From assembly GCA_021372535.1 (NCBI GenBank), contig JAJFUH010000079.1, positions 1 to 20,573 on the forward strand: 20,573 bases of DNA. Direction: 5' to 3'. The stretch is from a bacterium. Lineage in GTDB: Bacteria > Latescibacterota > Latescibacteria > Latescibacterales > Latescibacteraceae. The translations under genes were made by a program, and so were the position numbers. This document shows, piece by piece, positions 1 to 6,042 of the stretch. The notes beneath the pieces are model-generated. The model did no database searches. It saw nothing but the letters and a program-made list of their open reading frames with translations, and had not been told where the DNA came from. Position 1 is the first letter of the stretch. Each line of letters begins with the position of its first letter.

Positions 1-2
1 GC

Positions 3-578
3 GTTGAAAGGTTTGGGGAAATGCTCTTTACCGGTTCAGGTATCGGGGGGCCGATAACTCTTGAAATGAGCCGGTTTGTGACGGATATTCTCAACAAGGA
101 CGGTGGTCCGGTACAGTTCGCTATCGATCTCAAACCTGCGCTCGATGAAAAAAAACTGGACGCCCGTCTTCTGCGCGAACTTGAAAACGCTCCTAAAAAA
201 CAATTATCCACGATATTGCACTCACTCATGCCTTCCTCACTTGCAGCGGTGATGGTTAGACATTTCCGCTTTGATGGTGATGTTCCGGCGAGTCATGTCA
301 CGAAGACGGAGCGTATTCGTCTGAGGCAGACCCTCAAGGCGCTTCCCCTGACTGTCGTGGCAACCGCCCCGATCGAAGGAGCCCTCGTGACAAGAGGTGG
401 CGTCGAGCTTTCCGGGGTCGATCCCCATACACTGATGTCAAAACTGAACGATGGGCTGTTTTTTGCCGGAGAAGTTCTCGATATCGACGGCGACTGCGGC
501 GGATACAATCTCCAGATGTGCTGGTCGACGGGAAAGCTTGCAGGCTTTTCCGCGTCTCACTATTGCGCGCAGAGATAG
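3..578 (+). CDS. HI0933/BaiN-family FAD-dependent oxidoreductase, C-terminal part
   Basis: Open frame from base 3, with the true start left of the window, so this is a 5'-partial gene. The visible part begins with VERFGEMLFTGSGIGGP, which matches the GEMLFT...G(I/V)xGP segment of HI0933-like flavoproteins (the family that includes BaiN). It ends with LFFAGEVLDIDGDCGGYNLQ followed by CWSTGKLAG, the family's C-terminal FAD-binding signature. The N-terminal dinucleotide-binding GxGxxG region lies outside the window. Members are cytosolic NAD(P)/FAD-dependent oxidoreductases whose substrates are mostly unknown; some BaiN proteins reduce bile-acid intermediates, but nothing here points to that. 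Stop is TAG at 576-578. The next gene starts 406 bases on and has its own promoter-like sequence, so this gene probably ends its transcription unit. Confidence 0.88.
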   Translation, partial: VERFGEMLFTGSGIGGPITLEMSRFVTDILNKDGGPVQFAIDLKPALDEKKLDARLLRELENAPKKQLSTILHSLMPSSLAAVMVRHFRFDGDVPASHVTKTERIRLRQTLKALPLTVVATAPIEGALVTRGGVELSGVDPHTLMSKLNDGLFFAGEVLDIDGDCGGYNLQMCWSTGKLAGFSASHYCAQR

Positions 579-704
579 TCTTCCGGCCTGAAGCGTGACA
601 GCACCGGCGAGGATTATTTCTGCTTTTCCATGATTCTCTTCGGCTCCCGCTGCGACGCTGCGCAGTGCGGCGAGTTGTCGTTTCTCCCTGGTGAGCCGTA
701 CCAT

Positions 705-754
705 CTCCCCCCTTATAAAGGGTGGATGCCAAAGGCAGGGGGAGTCTTTTATTT
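705..754 (+). terminator. Candidate terminator or palindromic repeat
   Basis: CTCCCCC (705-711) pairs with GGGGGAG (738-744). Inside, TGCC-AAA-GGCA (727-737) forms a second hairpin, and a CCTT/AAGG pair (711-721) offers an alternative one. The run TCTTTTATTTAT follows immediately on the plus strand, as expected for an intrinsic terminator. The branched, C-rich/G-rich design also resembles dispersed intergenic palindromes, so it could be a repeat that also terminates the flavoprotein transcript. Confidence 0.45.
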
Positions 755-891
755 ATAATCGGTTGCATGAAAACACTTTTTAACTGCCCTCTTTAGAAAA
801 CAAATACTAAAAAAATCTTCGTTTACCCTAATCTTATGAATAGATCGTGATAGAAATTACTGAAAAAACTTCGCTAATATTCCCTTTGTTC

Positions 892-918
892 TTGACAAAA
901 ATAAACTTACAATATACT
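892..918 (+). promoter_or_regulatory. Candidate sigma-70 promoter for the channel operon
   Basis: A perfect TTGACA (892-897) is followed by TATACT (913-918) at a short 15-base spacing, or by TACTAT (915-920) at 17 bases. The surroundings are AT-rich. It lies 65-70 bases upstream of the GTG start of the potassium channel and is the best promoter-like sequence in this gap. Confidence 0.5.
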
Positions 919-984
919 ATGTATGCTGAATATTTCAATGCATGAAACCAATATTAGACCGGATACCTGGTAACGGGAAAACAT

Positions 985-2154
985 GTGCAAGTAAAAAAGA
1001 TATGGCGCTGGATAACACGTTACAGCCACCTCAACTGGCTTTTCGGATATATATTTATTTTATTGGTGCTTGTAATTCTTATCAGTTATGTTGAGGTACG
1101 GTCGAACGAGCGTTTCGATTCGATATGGAACGTTATATATTTTACGATAATAACCATTGCAACGGTGGGATATGGTGATATAACTCCGGTTACGGTTGCC
1201 GGGAAAATTCTCACCGTGCTGCTCGTTTCTCTCGGGGTGGTAATTATCAGTATCCTGACCGGTTCGATCGCCTCGATATTGACAGCATCACGAATCAGGG
1301 AGGGCATGGGTTTGAAAAAGGTACAGTTCAGCGGACATGTCATAATTTGCGGATTTAATTTCAATATTGACCGTATAATTCTTGGTATCGTCATGGCGCC
1401 CGCTCATGCAATCCCCGACATTGTGCTCGTCAACGCCCGTCCCGATGCCGAGATCACGCCGCTTATCGAGCGGTTCCCCGAGGCGACGATCCGTTTTGTC
1501 AGCGGCGACTACACTCAGGAATCGACCCTTAAACGGGCCGCAGTTGACGAAGCCTCGTCGGCGATAATACTTGCCGATTCGGGACCTGACGGAACAGGGA
1601 AAGCGGACGACCGGACGCTTCTGACAACGCTCACAATCAAGTCTCTGGCGCATGAGGTGGATGTGTGCGCCGAACTGCTCGATCCGGCCAACGAGGCGCA
1701 TCTCAAACGGGCAGGTGTCGATCAGATAGTGCTGTCCGGTGAATTCAACGGTTTTCTCCTTTCCTCGTCGGTTACGGCGCCCGGCATCACACAGGCTCTC
1801 CGTGAAATCATGCGTATCCGTGAGGGATCCGATTTACGCCGTATTCCCATGCCGCGGGAATTAATCGGTATAAAATTCAGGGATGCGGTTATCCAGTTCC
1901 TCGACCGCGACGGGTCGATTCTTCTGGGAGTCGTAACCGAAAAGAAGACGTTCAACATGGAAGAAATGCTGACCGGTGACAAGAGTACGATTGACGATTT
2001 TATACGGCGCAAATTCGATGAAGCGGGGCGTAGCCTTGAAATCGAGTCGAAAGGTCGGGTCAGCGTCCATATGAATCCCGGTATGGATTACTGTATTACC
2101 GAAGACGATTTCGCGATCATTCTCACTCCCAAACAGGAAGAGACTGCGAAATGA
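985..2154 (+). CDS. Two-TM potassium channel with RCK (TrkA-N/TrkA-C) domain
   Basis: An inner-membrane K+ channel subunit of 389 residues. Helix TM1 spans about residues 18-36. A pore helix leads into the selectivity filter T60-V-G-Y-G-D65, the K+-channel signature, and TM2 spans about 72-99. From about residue 117 (GHVIICGFNFN) a Rossmann-type RCK/TrkA-N domain follows, although the usual GxGxxG loop is altered to GFNFN. A TrkA-C-like segment follows from about residue 290 (GIKFRDAVIQFLDRDGSIL). This is the MthK/GsuK plan: four subunits form the pore and the RCK domains gate it in response to ligand. Start is GTG at 985; the ATG at 983 is out of frame and stops at once. Its stop overlaps the next gene's start by 4 bases (ATGA), so the cyclic-nucleotide-binding partner is probably translationally coupled. 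Confidence 0.93.
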   Translation: MQVKKIWRWITRYSHLNWLFGYIFILLVLVILISYVEVRSNERFDSIWNVIYFTIITIATVGYGDITPVTVAGKILTVLLVSLGVVIISILTGSIASILTASRIREGMGLKKVQFSGHVIICGFNFNIDRIILGIVMAPAHAIPDIVLVNARPDAEITPLIERFPEATIRFVSGDYTQESTLKRAAVDEASSAIILADSGPDGTGKADDRTLLTTLTIKSLAHEVDVCAELLDPANEAHLKRAGVDQIVLSGEFNGFLLSSSVTAPGITQALREIMRIREGSDLRRIPMPRELIGIKFRDAVIQFLDRDGSILLGVVTEKKTFNMEEMLTGDKSTIDDFIRRKFDEAGRSLEIESKGRVSVHMNPGMDYCITEDDFAIILTPKQEETAK

Positions 2155-2660
2155 AAAGTGTGGACAGGAAACTGCTGGGTTTGTTTTCCCTTTTTAAGGG
2201 GCTTTCCGCTCAGGAGCTCGATCTCGTTTCCAGGATAATAACCGCCAAAGATGTCAGCCCCGGCACCGTTATTATCAGTGAGGGTGAAATCGGAGACGAA
2301 ATGTATCTTCTGGCAGAGGGCACCGTTGATATCCATAAAACCTTGACTGTTGTGACCTCTAAGCAGGAATTCGGCACAAAAGAGCGTACGTTCATACGAC
2401 TGAGCGGTGAAAATCACCTGTTTTTCGGTGAATTGGCTCTGTTCGGAGGCAGGGAACGCTCGGCCACTGTTCAGGCTGCCAACAAGTGCAATCTGCTGGT
2501 TATCAAGGCAGATGATTTTCTTAAACTCTGTGAAAACGAACCCCGTATCGGGTATGTGGTTATAACTAATATCGCGCTCAATCTTGCTACCAATCTCCGC
2601 AAGACAAACGAGGATGTCATTAAACTCACCACCGCTTTATCGCTCGCCCTGCAGGGATAA
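2151..2660 (+). CDS. Stand-alone cyclic-nucleotide-binding (CRP/CAP-type) protein
   Basis: A 169-residue protein made almost entirely of one cNMP-binding beta-roll. Residues 10-65 hold LFSLFKGLSAQELDLV and the strand segment ISEGEIGDEMYLLAEG. The phosphate-binding cassette is at 92-107: FGELALFGG-RERSATV, with Glu94 for the ribose and Arg103-Ser104 for the cyclic phosphate. These key residues match those of proteins that bind cAMP or cGMP. There is no helix-turn-helix after the domain and no membrane segment; the tail is a single helical stretch (ITNIALNLATNLRKTNEDVIKL). It is therefore not a CRP-type transcription factor. The ATGA overlap with the potassium channel suggests it is that channel's soluble ligand sensor, or a regulator acting in trans. 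Confidence 0.9.
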   Translation: MKSVDRKLLGLFSLFKGLSAQELDLVSRIITAKDVSPGTVIISEGEIGDEMYLLAEGTVDIHKTLTVVTSKQEFGTKERTFIRLSGENHLFFGELALFGGRERSATVQAANKCNLLVIKADDFLKLCENEPRIGYVVITNIALNLATNLRKTNEDVIKLTTALSLALQG

Positions 2661-2710
2661 AAATCTCAGCCCGGCGCAGATTGACAATCATGGAAAATTT
2701 TATCTTTGAT

Positions 2711-2741
2711 TTGAATAAATATCCCTTCATGCCTGTATATT
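2711..2741 (+). promoter_or_regulatory. Weak candidate promoter for the sigma-factor operon
   Basis: TTGAAT (2711-2716) and TATATT (2736-2741) lie 19 bases apart in the 118-base gap before the ECF sigma gene. A second TTGACA at 2681-2686 has no well-placed -10 box. No convincing ECF-type GGAAC/TCT pair at the right spacing was found, so autoregulation is not supported by eye. Confidence 0.3.
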
Positions 2742-2778
2742 CAATACACGTGGAAACAACTATCATGGATATAAATGA

Positions 2779-3339
2779 ATGAGCGTACAGGCTGAAAATA
2801 TTATTGTCGAGCGGTGCCGCTGCCGTGATATGGGAGCCTTTCGTACGCTCGTGGATATGTATAGAAAACAGGCGTACGGGTTTGCATTTTCCTATCTCAG
2901 GAATGCCGATGATGCCCTCAATGTGTCGCAGGATGCTTTTGTCAGGGCATGGAAAGCCATTGACACGTTCGAGAAGGGAAGGAGTTTTCGCCCGTGGTTT
3001 TTCAGCATTATCAAGAATCTCTCGCTGAATCTGATCGAAAAACGGAAAAGTCTTCGTGAAATTTCTATCGACAAGGCAATGGAAGACAGCGGTTTCGATA
3101 TCGCCGATGATTCGTCCGACCCGCATGATATGCTTGAGAAATCGGAGACACAGCAACAGGTCTGGAAAGCGATTATGGAGCTGAAGAATGAATTCAGGGA
3201 AGTGATAGTGCTCAAGCATTTTCATGACCTGTCCTACCGCGAGATTGCCGATACCATCGGAATACCCGAGGGTACGGTCATGTCACGGCTCTACCATGCA
3301 CGGCTTGCACTGAAAGAACGCCTCGAAGCTGTTCGGTAA
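2779..3339 (+). CDS. ECF-type RNA polymerase sigma factor
   Basis: A 186-residue group 4 (extracytoplasmic-function) sigma factor. Region 2 covers about residues 18-90, with AFRTLVDMYRKQAYGFAFSY, the -10 recognition helix region DDALNVSQDAFVRAWKAI, and RPWFFSIIKNLSLNLI. A variable linker (91-125) is followed by region 4 at about 128-182, with the HTH LSYREIADTIGIPEGTVMSR reading the -35 element. There is no region 1.1 or 3, and the length is typical. ATG at 2779 is chosen because the ATG at 2775 is out of frame and stops quickly; the ribosome site is weak. The anti-sigma gene follows 14 bases downstream, the classic sigma/anti-sigma arrangement, so activity is probably controlled by sequestration at the membrane. 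Confidence 0.95.
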   Translation: MSVQAENIIVERCRCRDMGAFRTLVDMYRKQAYGFAFSYLRNADDALNVSQDAFVRAWKAIDTFEKGRSFRPWFFSIIKNLSLNLIEKRKSLREISIDKAMEDSGFDIADDSSDPHDMLEKSETQQQVWKAIMELKNEFREVIVLKHFHDLSYREIADTIGIPEGTVMSRLYHARLALKERLEAVR

Positions 3340-3353
3340 AAAGGAGTTGAGTT

Positions 3354-3791
3354 ATGACATTCGAGGAACATGAAAAGAAATTGATGCGCTTTTTCGACGG
3401 CGAAATGGACACACAGGAACGAAATGAATTCAAAATACACATAGAATCCTGTGAAACATGCAGGAACATGCTTCAGGATATGTCTGCTTTAAAGGAGGTG
3501 ACAGATTCCATGAGAGTCGCTGATCTGCCTGAAGTTGTCTGGGAAAAATACTGGACCGGAATCTATAACAGGATCGAGCGGAGTATCGCATGGTTCCTGT
3601 TTATTGTCGGGGCGCTGATACTGAGCGTCTACTGGATTTACCGGGTAATTTCCGATCCGAAGATTTATACGGTTGTCGGTCTCGGAATCGTACTTATGGC
3701 TGTAGGTTTTGCGGTTCTTTTCCTCTCGGTGTTACGGGAGAAAATTGTGGTTAACAAGGCTGACCGTTATATTTCGGAGGTTGATCGATGA
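3354..3791 (+). CDS. Zinc-finger (zf-HC2) membrane anti-sigma factor
   Basis: A 145-residue protein. The N-terminal anti-sigma domain carries the zinc motif H29-x3-C33-x2-C36 (HIESCETC) within EEHEKKLMRFFDGEMD...ERNEF, the standard ZAS fold that clamps ECF sigma factors. Two hydrophobic helices follow, at about 78-98 (WFLFIVGALILSVYWIY) and 103-127, leaving almost no periplasmic domain. A signal would therefore have to be sensed in the membrane, through the HC2 site or by a partner. AAGGAG lies just before the ATG. It follows the ECF sigma gene by 14 bases and overlaps the next gene by 4 bases (ATGA). Confidence 0.92.
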   Translation: MTFEEHEKKLMRFFDGEMDTQERNEFKIHIESCETCRNMLQDMSALKEVTDSMRVADLPEVVWEKYWTGIYNRIERSIAWFLFIVGALILSVYWIYRVISDPKIYTVVGLGIVLMAVGFAVLFLSVLREKIVVNKADRYISEVDR

Positions 3792-4105
3792 TCGTGGTTA
3801 CGACGGAAACGATACCGGGGAAAAAGATTGTACAATCTCTCGGTATGGTGAGAGGGAATACAGTACGTGCCCGGAATATCGGGAAAGATATATTGGCAGT
3901 GATAAAAAATATGATCGGCGGAGAAATCGAGGAATATACCAAGATGTTGTCCGAGTCGAGAGAACAGGCTCTGGACAGGATGGTAGAAAACGCCCGTGAG
4001 CTTGGTGCAAATGCCGTGGTCACAACACGTTTTGCATCCGCAGAAATTATGAAGGGAGCCGCCGAACTGCTTGTCTACGGTACCGCAGTGATAGTCGAGG
4101 ATTGA
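3788..4105 (+). CDS. YbjQ/UPF0145-family protein
   Basis: A 105-residue protein matching the YbjQ (UPF0145, once called heavy-metal-binding) family across its whole length: MIVVTTETIPGKKIVQSLG at the start, the RARNIGKDILAVIKNMIGGE core, then ARELGANAVVTTRFAS and the last strand ELLVYGTAVIVE. Family members form pentameric rings in known structures; their biochemical role is unsettled. There is no signal peptide or membrane segment, so it is expected in the cytosol. The start codon overlaps the end of the anti-sigma gene (ATGA at 3788), so it belongs to the sigma/anti-sigma operon and may be part of the stress response that the sigma factor controls. Confidence 0.9.
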   Translation: MIVVTTETIPGKKIVQSLGMVRGNTVRARNIGKDILAVIKNMIGGEIEEYTKMLSESREQALDRMVENARELGANAVVTTRFASAEIMKGAAELLVYGTAVIVED

Positions 4106-4262
4106 TGTATTTACACCTTTGAAGTAATAATTATTGCTCCGGTGATTAAACAGTGACATTGAATGTAGTCATGCCGAACTTGATTCGGTATCTGTTTATA
4201 GTATCATTATTTATTTGCCGGGGCATTAGCAACATGCCCGAATGCCTGAGATAATATTTTCT

Positions 4263-4288
4263 TCCCTCTCCTGTTTACGGGAGAGGGA
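4263..4288. repeat. CCCTCTCC/GGAGAGGG palindrome, probable dispersed repeat
   Basis: Left arm TCCCTCTCC (4263-4271) and right arm GGAGAGGGA (4280-4288) pair over 9 bp around an 8-base loop. GAGGGTAAGAG follows on the right. Palindromes of this CCCTCTCC...GGGAGAGGG type followed by GAGGGTRAG are familiar as short interspersed elements in many bacterial genomes. There is no T-run on either side, so it is not a standard terminator. Confidence 0.55.
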
Positions 4289-4507
4289 TCGAGGGTAAGA
4301 GTAAATACCATAACATGATCATTTCCATTATTTAAAAAGGTTTCATATTGATGAATGAATCGACATCTGCATAAAAGGCGGGGAGTCATGGGATGGTATC
4401 GGAAATCCCCAGCCGGCGAACGGTATTGAGTACCCCGGTGTACCGTGAAGTAATGTATGAAATAGGGGATAGGCAGGAAAAATCGGGGGCATCACAGGAA
4501 TATTTAT

Positions 4508-4536
4508 TTGACATCTATTTTAATATTTTATATATT
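4508..4536 (+). promoter_or_regulatory. rpsT promoter
   Basis: A perfect TTGACA (4508-4513), a 17-base spacer and TATATT (4531-4536) lie about 50 bases before the rpsT start in an AT-rich stretch. Spacing and hexamers fit a strong housekeeping promoter, as expected for a ribosomal protein gene. Confidence 0.72.
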
Positions 4537-4585
4537 ATATATCTAAACTCGATATTATGATAATGACTTTTAAAGGAGTGACGTT

Positions 4586-4840
4586 GTGCCGCATCATAAA
4601 CAGTTTAAAAAATCACTGAAACAGAACGAGAAAGCACGATTGAAAAACCACGCCGTAAAATCGCGGGTCGCTAAAATCGTAAAAAAAGTGACCACAGCCA
4701 AGACCAAGGAAGAGGCACAGGCTGTTTTTTCAACTGCAGTTTCTCTGATCGATTCGACAGCCCATAAAGGTATAATAAAAAAACAGACTGCCGCACGGAA
4801 AAAATCACGGTTGAGCAAACTCATTGCTCGCATGCCCTGA
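4586..4840 (+). CDS. rpsT: 30S ribosomal protein S20
   Basis: An 84-residue, lysine-rich helical protein that binds 16S rRNA during early 30S assembly. The N-terminus MPHHKQFKKSLKQNEKARLK and the C-terminal AHKGIIKKQTAARKKSRL are characteristic of bacterial S20, and the length is typical (about 85-90). Start is GTG at 4586, preceded by a strong AAAGGAG (4572-4578). It is monocistronic, with its own promoter at 4508-4536 and a strong terminator at 4873-4902. No S20-type autoregulatory element can be judged by eye. Confidence 0.97.
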   Translation: MPHHKQFKKSLKQNEKARLKNHAVKSRVAKIVKKVTTAKTKEEAQAVFSTAVSLIDSTAHKGIIKKQTAARKKSRLSKLIARMP

Positions 4841-4872
4841 TGGTTTTTGTTGAAGCATGTAATGGTGATAGT

Positions 4873-4902
4873 AAAAAAGGGTACCCTGCGGTACCCTTTT
4901 TT
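4873..4902 (+). terminator. Intrinsic terminator after rpsT
   Basis: A perfect 13-bp stem, with GGGTACC (4879-4885) against GGTACCC (4890-4896) extended by A6/T6 on the outside, closed by the 4-base loop CTGC. The plus strand ends in T6. The symmetry means it could also stop minus-strand transcription. It separates rpsT from the prenyltransferase gene. Confidence 0.93.
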
Positions 4903-4952
4903 AATTCATTATCGGCGGATACTGTGGAGAGCAGAGAAAGGAATTCCGGGAA

Positions 4953-5849
4953 ATGATTAAAAAAGAACAGGTAATGATCTGGCTTGTCGAAACAAGGGCA
5001 AATTTTCTTGTTCTTTCCGTCGTGCTTGTCATGATTGGGGGAGCAGCTGCATGGCATGATGGTTTTTCTCATCCCATTCTGTTTATGGTGACTATGATCG
5101 GGGTGGTATGCGCGCACATCAGCGTGAACCTGTTCAATGAATATTCAGACTGGCGGACAGGGATCGATGCAAAAACTTTCCGGACACCGTTCAACGGCGG
5201 TTCGGGGATTCTCCAGCAAGGGATTCTCAAACCCTCACAGGTGAAAACCGCTGCATGGATTGCCCTTTTTGCCGCTTTTTTTATGGGACTCTGGCTGGCA
5301 TGGCAATCGGGATGGCCTGTTCTGGTTCTTATGACAGTCGGGGGAATAACCGCGATCTTTTATACTGATTATTTTGCACGCTGGATGATCGGAGAACCTT
5401 TCGCGGGCCTCACGCTCGGTTCCTTTGTCGTTATAGGGACCTATTATGTCCAGACCGGGTCGATCTCTCCGGGGATTATATGGGCTTCCATCTCGCCGGG
5501 ACTTCTTACGCTGCTGCTGCTTTTTCTGAATGAATTTCCCGATGCCGAAGCGGACCGTGAGGGAGGACGGAGGCATTGGGTAATAGTTTTCGGGAAGAGT
5601 CGCGCCGCGTATCTGTATGCTCTGCTTATCCTGATGGTTTATGCTGTTCTCGTTGTCGGAACAATATACGGGTATATGCCTCTGACCGTGCTCATCGGTT
5701 TTATCACATTTCCGATTGCGGTGGTAGCGGTAGTGAAGACCTTCCGGTATAAAACGGACACCCCTCTACTTGTTCCCGCGCTCGGAATGAACGTGATCGT
5801 GGTGCTCGCTACCGATTTCCTGCTTGCACTTGGGTATGTGCTGGCTTAA
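4953..5849 (+). CDS. UbiA-family prenyltransferase
   Basis: A 298-residue integral membrane protein with eight or nine hydrophobic helices. It carries the two aspartate-rich prenyl-diphosphate motifs of the UbiA superfamily: N62-EYS-D66-...-D72 (NEYSDWRTGID), and N193-EFP-D197-AEA-D201. In between, TPFNGGSGILQ resembles the segment seen in MenA-like enzymes. UbiA enzymes join an isoprenoid diphosphate to an aromatic acceptor, such as dihydroxynaphthoate in menaquinone synthesis, in the inner membrane. MenA is the nearest guess, but no menaquinone genes are nearby to support it, so no symbol is assigned. It lies alone between the rpsT terminator and the convergent outer-membrane protein gene. 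A GGAA stretch a few bases upstream can serve as the ribosome site. Confidence 0.88.
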   Translation: MIKKEQVMIWLVETRANFLVLSVVLVMIGGAAAWHDGFSHPILFMVTMIGVVCAHISVNLFNEYSDWRTGIDAKTFRTPFNGGSGILQQGILKPSQVKTAAWIALFAAFFMGLWLAWQSGWPVLVLMTVGGITAIFYTDYFARWMIGEPFAGLTLGSFVVIGTYYVQTGSISPGIIWASISPGLLTLLLLFLNEFPDAEADREGGRRHWVIVFGKSRAAYLYALLILMVYAVLVVGTIYGYMPLTVLIGFITFPIAVVAVVKTFRYKTDTPLLVPALGMNVIVVLATDFLLALGYVLA

Positions 5850-5985
5850 GTATACAGGGCGGAATATCCTGAGGTGAAAAGAGAGATAAAGCTGCACGGT
5901 GTCAGTGTGAGTTTCTCATTCGCGGTATAGAGCAGCTTACTGCGGGAAATTCATAAAATGCCGTAAACGCAATAAATCTCGCTGC

Positions 5986-6020
5986 AAAAAAACGGGGGTA
6001 TCCTTTAGAGGGTACCCCCG
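5986..6020 (-). terminator. Intrinsic terminator of the FadL-like gene
   Basis: An 11-bp stem pairs 5993-6003 with 6010-6020, with one G-T wobble and the core GGGGGTA/TACCCCC, around a 6-base loop. On the minus strand the stem is followed by T7 (A7 at 5986-5992 on the plus strand). It sits 23 bases beyond the stop codon of the minus-strand outer-membrane protein gene. Confidence 0.9.
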
Positions 6021-6042
6021 CTGATGTCTGTCATGTATTTTT

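Larger units (their letters stand above)
579..984. other. Intergenic region with no convincing gene
   Basis: A 406-base gap between the flavoprotein and the potassium channel. The 438-768 stretch is open on the minus strand, but the translations are arginine-rich, resemble no family I know, and run antisense into the flavoprotein. The left part is GC-rich. The right part, from about 770, is AT-rich and carries a promoter-like sequence. A palindromic element at 705-754 is listed separately. Confidence 0.6.
4106..4585. other. Intergenic region upstream of rpsT
   Basis: A 480-base gap without a convincing gene; a minus-strand 60-codon frame at 4207-4389 resembles nothing. It holds a near-palindromic AT stretch just after the YbjQ gene (AGTAATAATTATTGCT, about 4119-4134), a CT-rich/GA-rich palindrome at 4263-4288, and the rpsT promoter near its right end. 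It is AT-rich overall. Confidence 0.6.

Noticed and set aside
334-768. Open frames on the minus strand over the flavoprotein end and the gap after it
   Set aside because: Arginine-rich, no family resemblance, and largely antisense to a clear coding sequence.
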